Part shown: positions 17,379-26,173 of the stretch, one piece after another
Layout of the letters: each line of letters begins with the position of its first letter
Position numbering within the stretch: the first letter of the stretch is position 1
From: Bradyrhizobium sp. JYMT SZCCT0180
Lineage (GTDB): Bacteria > Pseudomonadota > Alphaproteobacteria > Rhizobiales > Xanthobacteraceae
Assembly (NCBI RefSeq): GCF_018130165.1
Contig: NZ_JAFCLZ010000018.1
Coordinates: forward strand, 62,001-126,000
Direction of reading: 5' to 3'
DNA: 64,000 nt
The notes under the pieces: model-generated
Told to the model about the DNA's origin: nothing
The model's input: only the letters and a program-made list of their open reading frames with translations
Databases searched by the model: none
Translations under genes and position numbers: made by a program

Positions 17379-18760
17379 CGCGCCCAACTCCACCCATGAC
17401 CGTTGACGTCCGCGTGGGCGGGCGCCCAACCCGCGCTGCGGACGTGTCCCGCCTTGTTGCGAGTCCGCGTGCCAGTAAATTCCTGATCGTTTTTGTCGCA
17501 GCCGGTCTGCTGTTCGAATTCGGCGCGTTCCGAAGGCAATTGTCTGGAGTGGATCCCGGTCTCCCGGTTGACGGAGCAGCAGCCTCCATAATCGTCCAGA
17601 TCCTGACTGCATCGGCCATTGTTGCTGCTGGCGCACTTGTTCTTTGCTCACGCCGGGCGAGTGATATGGCACTCGGCACCTGGCCCATCTTCGTGATGCC
17701 GGCCTTGGCATTTGCGTCGATGTTGTGGTCTCCGGATGCCGAGGTCACGGTTCGAAAGAGCGTCGCTTTTTTCGGAACGGTGCTGTTCGGTTTTTCGGTC
17801 GCGACTGTGTTGAGTACGAAAGACGCCATTCGCCTGTTAGGCCGTGTCCTGTCGCTTGCAACCTTGTTTAGCGTCGCTTGGCTGTATCTTTTCCCGTACT
17901 ATGCAATACATAATTCATCAGATTATGCTGGGAACTTGCTAGAGGGGGATTGGCGGGGGATTTTTGCCCATCGGACTGTTTTGGGGCACGTTGCGGGCCT
18001 CACCATGGGTTTGTTGATCTGCTATGGGAGACTCATATGGTCGTCCCGTCTTTTTCGTTACGGGATCGTGGCTCTTTCGGTTGCGTGCGTCATAGGAGCC
18101 GACTCCGGTGGCGGCATCCTGACGGCAGCCTTCGTTCCCTTGGCCCTGGTGGTCACGCAAGCGGTGATCAGATTGAAACCCGCTCACCGCGGCGCGGTCC
18201 TTGTCTTGATGCTCGTTACCATCCTGCTTCTGATGGTGCTTGCGCCCAAACTGCTTTCTACGGGGCTTTTCCTTCTCAATAAGCAACCCGACCTAACAGG
18301 TCGCGTCCCCTTGTGGGACACGATACTCGTCATGGCACAGGAGCAGCCCCTCCTTGGATACGGATATTTCGCCGGTTTTGTTCAACTGGTCCAACCCCAA
18401 GTTTTGGCCGCTACGGGAAACATATATGCGCACTGCCACAACGGGTATCTTGAGGTATTGATAGCCTTTGGCTATTTCGGGCTTGGGATCTGCTTGGCTG
18501 TCATAATATGGCTCTTGAGGGCAACCGGGCGGCTTGTTGCCGCTCCGCCCGCTCACCTCGGCCATCTGAGCGGGTTTCCCTTAACTATCGTCATATACGT
18601 GCTTGGCGCAAACTGCATCGAATCGATGCTGATAACCGAAAGCAATTACGCAGTTGTACTGCTTGCGCTGGCGGCGGGCCTTGCAACAAGAGCACGGCTT
18701 GAAGCTCGAGAGCTCAGCGCACGGACCGCCGCTTTCCGCCGGGGCGTTGACCATGCATAG
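17375..18760 (+). CDS. Wzy-type O-antigen ligase/polysaccharide polymerase
   Basis: About 461 residues with a GTG start overlapping the previous stop; an ATG at 17396 is the alternative. There are roughly 10-12 hydrophobic segments (for example LIVFVAAGLLFEFGAF, IIVQILTASAIVAAGALVL, ILLLMVLAPKLL). A large periplasmic loop contains LTGRVPLWDTILVMAQEQPL, then GYGYF, and AHCHNGYLEVLIAFGYFGL. That GRxxLW...GxG...HN-YL pattern is characteristic of the Wzy_C/O-antigen ligase family. Here it would polymerise repeat units in the periplasm. The gene lies between a glycosyltransferase and the flippase. Confidence 0.9.
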   Translation: MTRPTPPMTVDVRVGGRPTRAADVSRLVASPRASKFLIVFVAAGLLFEFGAFRRQLSGVDPGLPVDGAAASIIVQILTASAIVAAGALVLCSRRASDMALGTWPIFVMPALAFASMLWSPDAEVTVRKSVAFFGTVLFGFSVATVLSTKDAIRLLGRVLSLATLFSVAWLYLFPYYAIHNSSDYAGNLLEGDWRGIFAHRTVLGHVAGLTMGLLICYGRLIWSSRLFRYGIVALSVACVIGADSGGGILTAAFVPLALVVTQAVIRLKPAHRGAVLVLMLVTILLLMVLAPKLLSTGLFLLNKQPDLTGRVPLWDTILVMAQEQPLLGYGYFAGFVQLVQPQVLAATGNIYAHCHNGYLEVLIAFGYFGLGICLAVIIWLLRATGRLVAAPPAHLGHLSGFPLTIVIYVLGANCIESMLITESNYAVVLLALAAGLATRARLEARELSARTAAFRRGVDHA

Positions 18761-20357
18761 CGAAACTCAAGTAAGCGCTGGCGGGACCCCGGTCTTCGGG
18801 GGACAAGATGGGATCTACGTCCGGCCTCGACTCAGGCGTGCGCTTTGTATTCATATCAGTGCAAGAACGGTAAACCTGATCCTCGGACTCGGATTCCAGG
18901 TCCTCGTCGTCAAGATGCTGCCGGTCGGGGACTACGCGACCTATGCCGTGCTTCTTGCCACGATGATGCTCGCGCAGAATATATTATCATTCGGCGTTGA
19001 TAGGACGGTTTACCGGTTTGTCCCCGATCTAACATTGCGCGGGGAGCGGGGCCAGCTGCTCGCACTTTACCTTGGGATCGGGGCGGCGCGCGTTGTCGGG
19101 ATTACGCTGTTCCTCATCGGTATCCAATACGGCGTCCTCGAATGGTTCACGTCTGAAAGGCTTACACCTACAACCCTTGTTGCATTCACCGTTTGGTTCA
19201 TTGCGACAAGTACGTTCGGTGATGTCGATGCGCTGGCGCAGACATGGGTTGCCCATAGTCGCTTGGCAATCGCGACAACGGCGGAAATCGTCAGCCGCTT
19301 TGCCATGGTCGTGGTGCTTCTCGCTATGGGTTACGCGGCGAACGCCGAGTTGATTGTTGTGATCAGCGCCGCGACCGCCCTGCTGGCATTGGCGACGATC
19401 GCCATCCTTCTCGTGCCGACAGTTACCGCATTGTCGCGAAGCCAAGTCGCCGCGGACACCAATATGCCGGTTGACGTCAAGCAGGCGCCACGCTTTGCCG
19501 CGACGATCTATCTGGCCCTCTATGCCTGGGTGGTGTCCAGTCCTTCCGTCGTGCGGTTAGTAGCGGCAACTGGTCTCGACGTCCTAGCCCTTGCCGGGTT
19601 TTCCTTTGCACAAAACTTCGTGGGATCGCTGCAGCGTGGCCTTCCAGGGACACTGATGCTGCCCGCCCTGGAACCGGTGATCATGGCCAATTTGGCGCAG
19701 GGAGTACCGCGCGAAAAGCTATTCGCCCCATTGTCGCTCGTCTACAAGCTCGACCTCGTTTGTAACCTCGCGCTTGTGATAGCAACTTCGGTCGCCGGCG
19801 GAGCAATCGTCCGGCTTCTCGCGACGCCGACATATGCCGAGTTTTTTTTCGTGTTGCCGGTGCTTGCGGCGATGATGGCCATCAACGCATCCTACAGGAT
19901 TTTTGAAATTGTAGGGAATTTGAATTTAAACCAGAGGGTATTCCTGCTTCTGTCGCCATTGGGATTGGCGTCGGCCGGTGCGATCTATCTGACCATAGGA
20001 AGGTACGGCATCTGGAGCGTACTTGCGTTCCCCCTGATCGAGAGTGCTGCTCGGTTTTGCATCTTTCTGTTTGTTTATCGAAGAGACGTGGTGGGGCGTG
20101 CCATCGATCTCGTGCGAATGTTTGAATTTATTTTGATAAGCCTTCTTGTGGTCCTGGCGGGTCTAACCGTCAAGGCACTCATCGGAGTTGCCTCAGATGG
20201 CGCAGCGCTGGCCGTTGCCTGCGGATGCGTGGCTGCGATGATCGGCGCCATTCTCCTCCTGCGCCCTCTACGGGCCGCCGAGCGAGACGTGGCATTGAGC
20301 ATGATACCTGAATCGTGGTCTTGGCCTCGCAACGTGACCGTGTGGCTAACGCGTTGA
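18753..20357 (+). CDS. Wzx-type polysaccharide flippase (MATE/MVF-like)
   Basis: About 534 residues starting at the ATG 18753, which overlaps the polymerase stop by eight bases. The frame has at least twelve hydrophobic segments with the pattern of polysaccharide exporters (VNLILGLGFQVLVVKMLPVG near the N-terminus, MLAQNILSFGVDRTVYRFVP, FSFAQNFVGSLQRGLPGTL). It is expected to flip the undecaprenyl-linked repeat unit across the inner membrane for the adjacent Wzy. A spacer of 180 bases follows before the next glycosyltransferase. Confidence 0.88.
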   Translation: MHSETQVSAGGTPVFGGQDGIYVRPRLRRALCIHISARTVNLILGLGFQVLVVKMLPVGDYATYAVLLATMMLAQNILSFGVDRTVYRFVPDLTLRGERGQLLALYLGIGAARVVGITLFLIGIQYGVLEWFTSERLTPTTLVAFTVWFIATSTFGDVDALAQTWVAHSRLAIATTAEIVSRFAMVVVLLAMGYAANAELIVVISAATALLALATIAILLVPTVTALSRSQVAADTNMPVDVKQAPRFAATIYLALYAWVVSSPSVVRLVAATGLDVLALAGFSFAQNFVGSLQRGLPGTLMLPALEPVIMANLAQGVPREKLFAPLSLVYKLDLVCNLALVIATSVAGGAIVRLLATPTYAEFFFVLPVLAAMMAINASYRIFEIVGNLNLNQRVFLLLSPLGLASAGAIYLTIGRYGIWSVLAFPLIESAARFCIFLFVYRRDVVGRAIDLVRMFEFILISLLVVLAGLTVKALIGVASDGAALAVACGCVAAMIGAILLLRPLRAAERDVALSMIPESWSWPRNVTVWLTR

Positions 20358-20539
20358 GCGGGAGGGTGAGATGGTCGAGCTAAAATATCCTGATTTGATC
20401 CACGAAATGAGCCGAACTGAAGATACCCACGCTGCGCTCCGCTCCAAGTGAGTTGCATGCCGCCCGCTCGTTGGTGGCGTTCCGGACTCTGTGGCGGGTG
20501 TTCGTTATCTGCCTGGTTCGATTTATTGGGGGTGCGTCC

Positions 20540-21769
20540 ATGAACACTCTGATGCCGTTGTCGCGAAAGAAAAATCAAGGAATTTGCGCTGAGACTAAAG
20601 GAGCGGACTCCTCCGGTGCCCATAAGAGATCAAATGGTCTCGCCCAAGGGGGCAGCGTTCAAGTTGATACAAGCAGGCTCGTGAAGTCCACCGACCAGGA
20701 TGTGCTTCGCGTAATGGTGGCTACACCCCTCGGCCAGTATGGCCGAGGAGGAATTGATCGACTGACGGATCTCATCGTTGAGACCATCAACCGACGCGAG
20801 GATCTCGGCGTTGAGGTAAGGCGATTGGTGACTAGGGGAGAAAAGAGGTGGTGGCCTGTTGTTTTTGCCCGAGCACTGATTGAGGTAGGGGTTGCGACAA
20901 GACGGCGTGACGTTGACCTGCTACACATTCAACTCGCGTGGGGCGGTAGCTTGTATCGCAAACTCATGATCGCAGCGCTCGCGCGGTATTTCAGGGTTCC
21001 TTACGTGGTGCATCTTCACGGCGGCCGGTTCGATTGGGCAAAGGCCGGAAGACACTTAGCTCGAAGGATCGAGCAATTCTTCATAGATAGCGCGGCGATC
21101 ATAGTTCTCGGGCAATGTTGGGCGAGCCACATTCTCGATCGGCTGCCTAGCGTGAAGGACAAGATCACAATTCTTCCGAACACGACCACTTTGCCGAACG
21201 GCGCGCGTCGAGATCGCGCGGATGGTGAACGTATCCAGATTAGCTTCCTCGGTCATGTGCAACCAGCGAAGGGCGTTCCGCAACTCATCGAGGCTCTTGG
21301 AAAGATATCAGCCCGCGCCGACTGGTCGGCGACGATAGCTGGAAATGGCGAATTGGATCAAAGTCGCTCCCATGCTCAACGGCTCGCAATTGCCGATCGC
21401 GTGGATATACCGGGGTGGCTTGGCCCCGACGAAACCGCGGCCTTGCTGCGTCGCACCGATATCCTGGTGCTGCCATCCTTCGTGGAAAACCTCCCGATGG
21501 TGGTAATAGAGGGCTTCGCCTATGGCCTAGCTGTGGTTGCAACGCCAGTCGGCGCGGTGCCCGAAGTCATCGATCACGAACGCAACGGCCTACTCGTGCC
21601 GGTCGGAGATGTCGAGGCGCTCGCGGGTGCGCTGCATCGATTGCTCGAGGATCGGGGGTTGCGGCGAAGTCTGGGCGAGGCTGCACGCCGCGACTATGCC
21701 GAGCGATTTGAGATCAGCACTTATATCACGCGACTGGTTTCAACCTGGCGAAAGGCCGCTAGACCTTGA
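20540..21769 (+). CDS. Glycosyltransferase, GT4 family
   Basis: About 409 residues from ATG 20540; the conserved domain starts later, near base 20713 (VMVATPLGQYGRGGIDRLTD). Typical GT4 features are PYVVHLHGGRFDWAKAG, ISFLGHVQPAKGVPQLIEAL, and the donor-site motif ILVLPSFVENLPMVVIEGFA (E-x7-E) followed by GLAVVATPVGAVPEVI. It is likely cytoplasmic and membrane-associated and acts in repeat-unit assembly. The first ~58 residues are low in family resemblance, so the start is uncertain. Confidence 0.85.
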   Translation: MNTLMPLSRKKNQGICAETKGADSSGAHKRSNGLAQGGSVQVDTSRLVKSTDQDVLRVMVATPLGQYGRGGIDRLTDLIVETINRREDLGVEVRRLVTRGEKRWWPVVFARALIEVGVATRRRDVDLLHIQLAWGGSLYRKLMIAALARYFRVPYVVHLHGGRFDWAKAGRHLARRIEQFFIDSAAIIVLGQCWASHILDRLPSVKDKITILPNTTTLPNGARRDRADGERIQISFLGHVQPAKGVPQLIEALGKISARADWSATIAGNGELDQSRSHAQRLAIADRVDIPGWLGPDETAALLRRTDILVLPSFVENLPMVVIEGFAYGLAVVATPVGAVPEVIDHERNGLLVPVGDVEALAGALHRLLEDRGLRRSLGEAARRDYAERFEISTYITRLVSTWRKAARP

Positions 21770-22540
21770 AGTATGGAGTCTTCCTGCCGCGATGGCATTC
21801 ACGGCGGATCGCGTGATCGAGGGCTACACCGACGTCGTTCAGGCGCTCTTGTGCCACCAATTCAATAGACCTCGGAGCTGAATACATTGCCCGGCCGCGG
21901 TACTCGGTCTATCGCTTCGATTGTGCGGATGGATCTCGTCGTCATCGGCCTCGCCCCCAGATCTGTTGGCACTATGTCCGGAGCCTGGTTCATGACCGGC
22001 GCTGACGACGCGCATCCAGAAAAATATTGGTGTGACCGAGTGGGGTAACTCTAAATTGCAGGCCCACGTGGGAAGCTTTGTCATTATTGTAATGAGACCT
22101 TCGATCTCTCTGAGATGACCTCGGCGGAGGAATGCCTTCTGCTGAGGGCGTACTAGGCTGTTGTGGCTAGCGGATAGGTCTGCGGCGATCGAGCGGCCGC
22201 CCTGAGCGTTTGGAGTGCCATCGTGTCGAGCAAAGTACTCCTCGTGTCATCTGGAGAGGGGCGCCGGATCGAGATGCGCCGGCTACAACCGGCATTCGAC
22301 GGATTAGCGAAATTGGAAGCATCCGATGAGGGCCGGGGACACTCGCCCGCGGAGATATGCCCGAGGCCGCTCGCGCGGCGAGCGTTGCGACGGGCGCGCG
22401 ACACCAGGATGGCGAGGACGTCAGGATGACGAGTCAGTGTCTCGGCACGGTGATGATTGCTGCGACGACTGTCGTGCGCAAGATTCGTTTTGAACGCTGA
22501 TTGTCGCGGAGTCAATCAGCACAGGAACGTGAGGTATAGC
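21770..22540. other. Gene-poor region between glycosyltransferase and second lyase
   Basis: About 770 bases with no recognisable product. Open frames on both strands around 22153-22515 read as low-complexity Arg/Ser protein and look like shadows. The region may hold eroded mobile DNA. Confidence 0.5.
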
Positions 22541-23353
22541 GTGCGCAAGATTTCGTTCGTAAAGCTGGCAGGCGGAGGGGTTGTCCTTTGCGTACTCATC
22601 GCGTGTGCGGTTCAAGTCGTTTTGATATTTTCGACCACCTTCCTGATGGGGCGCATCCCCATGTACGACGAATTTGCAACCCGCGACTTTTCACGATGGA
22701 GTGGCTTGGCAAAACAAATTTGCTGTAACGCGGCGGCAGTGGTTGTTGACGCGCCCAACTGGAATTCTAAGAGCGCCGTGAGATTCGAGATAAACTTCGA
22801 TGACCCCCTCGTTAGGGGGGGGCATCGATCAGAATTCCGATTGAAGGCGACGGAGTTTCGTCGACCTTATGAGTATGGTTTCAAGATTTTCGTGCCACCG
22901 GATTGGCAGTCAGATGATAATGAAGTTGTTGTTATGCAAATGCACAACGTTCCGGATAATTGGAAAGGTGAGTGGGGGCTCGTTCCCCCGCTACAATTGA
23001 GCTTACTCAACAATACCTGGGTTCTCCGGACAGCTTGGGGGCGGGTGCCGACGTGGCTCGATCGAAATGGGGACATTCGTCATGATCTTCCATGGTCGCA
23101 GCCGTTTGAACGTGGAAAGTGGAGTAGTTGGACTTTTCGTACCAAGTGGTCGCTGGATGGGGACGGGAATATCGAGGTCGAAAAAGACGGTGATCTAGTT
23201 TTCCAACGGCACGGCCCGAACTGTTACGACAACTTATTGGCTCCCTACCTCAAGTTTGGAGTCTATACTCCTTCGTGGAAATACTTAAGTGAACCTCCGG
23301 AGTTAAAAACTAGGAAGATGTTTTTTACGGACGTTTCCGCGCGCGAGCTTTGA
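22541..23353 (+). CDS. Membrane-anchored polysaccharide lyase-like protein
   Basis: About 270 residues from a GTG at 22541, preceded by GTGAGG. Residues ~8-37 are one long hydrophobic segment (LAGGGVVLCVLIACAVQVVL), acting as a signal anchor. The rest is a jelly-roll domain of the heparinase-I-like type: HRSEFRLKATEFRRPYEYGF, VVVMQMHNVPDNW, GKWSSWTFRTKWSLDGDG, YLKFGVYTPSWK. It is clearly more divergent than the lyases at 11211 and 27628 but shares the RSE, MQ-H and K-G-Y motifs at equivalent places. A periplasmic lyase that trims nascent exopolysaccharide or clears misdirected polymer is likely. Activity is inferred. Confidence 0.75.
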   Translation: MRKISFVKLAGGGVVLCVLIACAVQVVLIFSTTFLMGRIPMYDEFATRDFSRWSGLAKQICCNAAAVVVDAPNWNSKSAVRFEINFDDPLVRGGHRSEFRLKATEFRRPYEYGFKIFVPPDWQSDDNEVVVMQMHNVPDNWKGEWGLVPPLQLSLLNNTWVLRTAWGRVPTWLDRNGDIRHDLPWSQPFERGKWSSWTFRTKWSLDGDGNIEVEKDGDLVFQRHGPNCYDNLLAPYLKFGVYTPSWKYLSEPPELKTRKMFFTDVSAREL

Positions 23354-23407
23354 GAGGCTGACCGAAAATATTGTTGCAACACATCGACGTTGGTCATTGG
23401 TCGGCTA

Positions 23408-23500
23408 TGCGGGACAACGGACCGTGGTTACAGCAACTACATCATCGACGACGAAAGCGTAGGCTGCCTTCGCTGACGGTGCTAACCTTGTTGCAATGCG
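23408..23500 (+). pseudogene. Remnant of the 5' end of a lyase gene
   Basis: The bases starting ATGCGGGACAACGGACCGTG parallel the first ~95 bases of the lyase at 27628 (ATGCGGAACAACGGAACGTG), including AGGCTGCC and CTAACCTTGTTGCAATnCnTCGCG. Only the start and signal-peptide region survive. The frame then runs into the deacetylase remnant on the other strand. Confidence 0.75.
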
Positions 23501-23513
23501 TCGCGCGTCTGCC

Positions 23514-23852
23514 ACGTGCCGAATGGGCAACTGAAGTAGAGTCTCAATATAGCTGGGGTAATTGGCCCGGCTCGCGCTGAAGAGCCGTCCAGATTAGCAA
23601 GCGCGAGGTGCGACGTGGTGTGGCCGCCGATCGACGCGAGCGGACGACGCGCAAGATTGCAAAGCTCGCGCTAGTCCAGGATTCATCATTCAACGCTGCA
23701 GGAGAAATCCCGTTCTGTTTAAACGTCGGCGAGAGCATCGCGCCACGCCGGTAATGCTGAATCCAGCGGCGCAGCTCGGCAAATGCCGATATCTTGCTTC
23801 GAATAACGGAACAGTGGACCTGGCAACCTAGCGCATCCATTTTAATCTTCAC
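23514..23852 (-). pseudogene. Remnant of a NodB-type deacetylase gene
   Basis: These bases are similar along their whole length to ~28811-29150 of the deacetylase gene on the same strand. Shared examples are GTGTGGCCGCC(G/A)ATCGACG, GAGAAATCCCGTTCTGTT and AAATGCCGATATCTTGCTTC. Several small deletions break the frame (for example ATGCTGAATCC in place of ATCCTCATGAATCC). Catalytic motifs 1 and 3 are absent. Confidence 0.85.
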
Positions 23853-23865
23853 CTAGCGGCGGCAG

Positions 23866-24073
23866 GCGCCAGCTGCGAAGGCTAACGAGCCGCAGTTTGT
23901 ACCGGCGGTGGTGGATACACTTGCAGCGGCTGCAGGCCCGGAGCGCAAGGCACAGCGACGCAAGGCAGGCCGGATCTCCGGGTATCGAGATAGATGTCGA
24001 TGGCATCACCGTACGGGCTGGTCGCGGCGCAGATGATTGCTGCATCGTCCATGCGCTGAAGGCGATCTGGTGA
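23866..24073 (+). pseudogene. IS66-family TnpA (orf1) remnant
   Basis: Translation gives AKANEPQFVPAVVDTLAA and RKAQRRKAGRISG, then after a one-base frameshift GIEIDVDGITVRAGRGADD, ending at a TGA at 24071. This order and these motifs are those of the small accessory protein TnpA of IS66 elements. The N-terminus and the other IS66 genes are missing. Confidence 0.8.
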
Positions 24074-24256
24074 TCGGCCGCCCGTGTTGACCACGGCGCG
24101 TCCAGCAAACGGAAAACACGCGCGTGCTCGAGTTGGGTACCCCCTATTGGCCAAGCTCACGCGTGGGAGTTGCGCTATGCTGTAGATCTTCGATTTTCAC
24201 CTCTCGGTTCTGTCGGAGACGGCGTCGATGAAATTGAGGGTCTGGAAGGGGGCGGG

Positions 24257-25051
24257 ATGCGTGCGTCATTTCTAGGATGCCCCATTGATATCCTGACGAT
24301 GGCCGACACCGTCGAACTCGCGCGCCGGGCGATGCATAGCCAGCAGCGCTTGCAACATGTTGCTCTCAATGTCGCCAAGTTCGTCAACATGCGCTTCGAT
24401 TCGGTGCTCGCTGCCGATGTGGCCAATAGCGATGTGATCAGCATTGATGGCATGGGCATTGTGTGGGGCGCGCGCGCATTAGGCCTGCCGGTTGAGACGC
24501 GGGTGACAGGCATCGATCTGCTCACCGAGCTTCTTGCACTCTGCGCAAAGGAAGGCTTCAAGCCATATTTTCTCGGAGCGACGCCCGGCGTGCTGCAACA
24601 AGCCGCGCAGCACGTCCGCGGCAATCATCCCTCGATCACCTTCGCCGGCCTCAGGGACGGCTACTTCACACGCGAGCAGGAAGCTGATGTGGTCCGCGAA
24701 ATTCGGACCAGCCGCGCCGATTGTCTTTTTATCGGCATGCCGACGCCGCGCAAAGAGCACTTTCTTGCCTCGTATCGCGATGTGCTCGGCGTTCCCTTCA
24801 TCATGGGTGTCGGCGGTTCGTTCGATATTCTTGCCGGCTCGGTACGGCGAGCGCCGGTTTGCATCCAGCACCTCGGGCTCGAATGGCTGTACCGCGTCTA
24901 TCAGGAGCCGGGACGCATGTGGTGGCGTTATGCCAGGACCAATACGTTGTTCGCCGGCGTTCTGGCCCGCGCCATTGTCCGTCAAAGCCTGGGCATGGCA
25001 CCGCGGGCGAACAGCTCGTTGCCGCGCGAGACCAGCCGGATCGGAGGGTGA
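24257..25051 (+). CDS. WecG/TagA/CpsF-family glycosyltransferase (probable ManNAcA transferase)
   Basis: About 264 residues from ATG 24257. Family motifs are FLGCPIDILTMADTVELARR, HVALNVAKFVNMRFDSVL, VISIDGMGIVWGARALG, TGIDLLTELL, PYFLGATPGVLQQAAQHV, FIGMPTPRKEHFLASY and GVGGSFDILAGSVRRAP. The family transfers N-acetylmannosamine or N-acetylmannosaminuronic acid to a lipid-linked acceptor. The gene is followed three bases later by wecB and then wecC, which make exactly UDP-ManNAc and UDP-ManNAcA. The role as ManNAcA transferase is therefore strongly supported by context. The acceptor is unknown. Confidence 0.88.
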   Translation: MRASFLGCPIDILTMADTVELARRAMHSQQRLQHVALNVAKFVNMRFDSVLAADVANSDVISIDGMGIVWGARALGLPVETRVTGIDLLTELLALCAKEGFKPYFLGATPGVLQQAAQHVRGNHPSITFAGLRDGYFTREQEADVVREIRTSRADCLFIGMPTPRKEHFLASYRDVLGVPFIMGVGGSFDILAGSVRRAPVCIQHLGLEWLYRVYQEPGRMWWRYARTNTLFAGVLARAIVRQSLGMAPRANSSLPRETSRIGG

Positions 25052-25054
25052 GAC

Positions 25055-26173
25055 GTGCAGAAGCACTTTCTCATTCTGTTAGGGACTCGTCCGGAAGCGA
25101 TCAAGCTGTTTCCTGTGATCAACCGTCTCAAGGCTGAAAGGGATATCGCCATCACCGTCTGCGCCACTGCGCAGCATCGAGAACTGCTCGATCAGGTCCT
25201 CAAGCTGGCCAACGTGGTGCCGGATTTCGATTTGAACCTGATGACGACCAACCAGACGCTCGATCAGCTCACCGCTCGGCTGCTGGGCAGTATCGGGGAG
25301 GTGCTGGATCGCGTCCGGCCGACCAGGGTCATCGTGCAGGGGGACACAGCGACAGCGATGGCCGGCGCATTGGCTTCGTACTATCATCGCGTTCCGGTCT
25401 CTCACGTGGAGGCGGGCCTACGGAGCGGCGACATTTATGCGCCGTGGCCGGAGGAGGTGAACCGGAAGATCGTAGGTTCGATCGCCGATCAACACTTCGC
25501 GCCGACGGAGCGCGCGGCACGGGCCCTGCGGTCGGAAAACGTGTCAACTGAGCGCATTCACGTCACCGGCAATACCGTGGTTGACGCGCTGATCCTGGCC
25601 AAGGCCATGGTTGAGGCGGATCCCGGCCTGTCGTCGCGGTGGGACGGCATCAAAAAGCGCCACGGCAACCGTCGGATCATCCTGGTCACCTGCCATCGCC
25701 GCGAGAATTTCGGCGGCGGCGTTCTCAACATCGTCAATGCCCTGCAGACCATCTTAACGAGAGAGGACGTCGCCGTCGTTCTTCCGGTCCATCCAAACCC
25801 CAACGTCCATGACGTTTTCGCGGCCGAGCTTTCAAACCATCCCCGCGTTGTCCTTATCTCACCACTGGAATACACCGATTTTGTCAGTTTGCTCTCATTG
25901 TCCCATCTGGTGCTGACCGATTCCGGCGGGGTCCAAGAGGAAGCGCCCACGTTTGGCAAGCCTGTCCTTGTGATGCGCGAGACCACCGAACGCCCCGAGG
26001 GGATCGAAGCCGGCACGGCGCGCCTCGTTGGCGCCAGTTACGACAGGATAGTAGAGGAAACGTTTCGCTTGCTCGATGACGACGAGTACTACGCGTCCAT
26101 GTCGCGCTCCCACAATCCATTTGGCGACGGCCACGCAAGTGAACGGATCGTGAGGGTTCTGCTCGATGCCTGA
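25055..26173 (+). CDS. wecB: UDP-N-acetylglucosamine 2-epimerase (non-hydrolysing)
   Basis: 372 residues with a GTG start preceded by GGAGGGTGA. It converts UDP-GlcNAc to UDP-ManNAc in the cytoplasm. Signatures from N to C are LLGTRPEAIKLFPVI, AQHRELLDQVL, VQGDTATAMAGALASYY, VSHVEAGLRSGDIYAPWPEE, CHRRENFG and LTDSGGVQEEAPTFGKPVLV ending in RETTERPEG. Length is normal for WecB/MnaA. It lies between the WecG-like gene (3-base gap) and wecC (8-base overlap), forming a tight three-gene unit. Confidence 0.97.
   Translation: MQKHFLILLGTRPEAIKLFPVINRLKAERDIAITVCATAQHRELLDQVLKLANVVPDFDLNLMTTNQTLDQLTARLLGSIGEVLDRVRPTRVIVQGDTATAMAGALASYYHRVPVSHVEAGLRSGDIYAPWPEEVNRKIVGSIADQHFAPTERAARALRSENVSTERIHVTGNTVVDALILAKAMVEADPGLSSRWDGIKKRHGNRRIILVTCHRRENFGGGVLNIVNALQTILTREDVAVVLPVHPNPNVHDVFAAELSNHPRVVLISPLEYTDFVSLLSLSHLVLTDSGGVQEEAPTFGKPVLVMRETTERPEGIEAGTARLVGASYDRIVEETFRLLDDDEYYASMSRSHNPFGDGHASERIVRVLLDA

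Noticed and set aside
22153..22515. 120-residue minus-strand open frame
   Set aside because: Composition is Arg/Ser/Pro-rich, no ribosome site, no recognisable motif; probably a chance frame.
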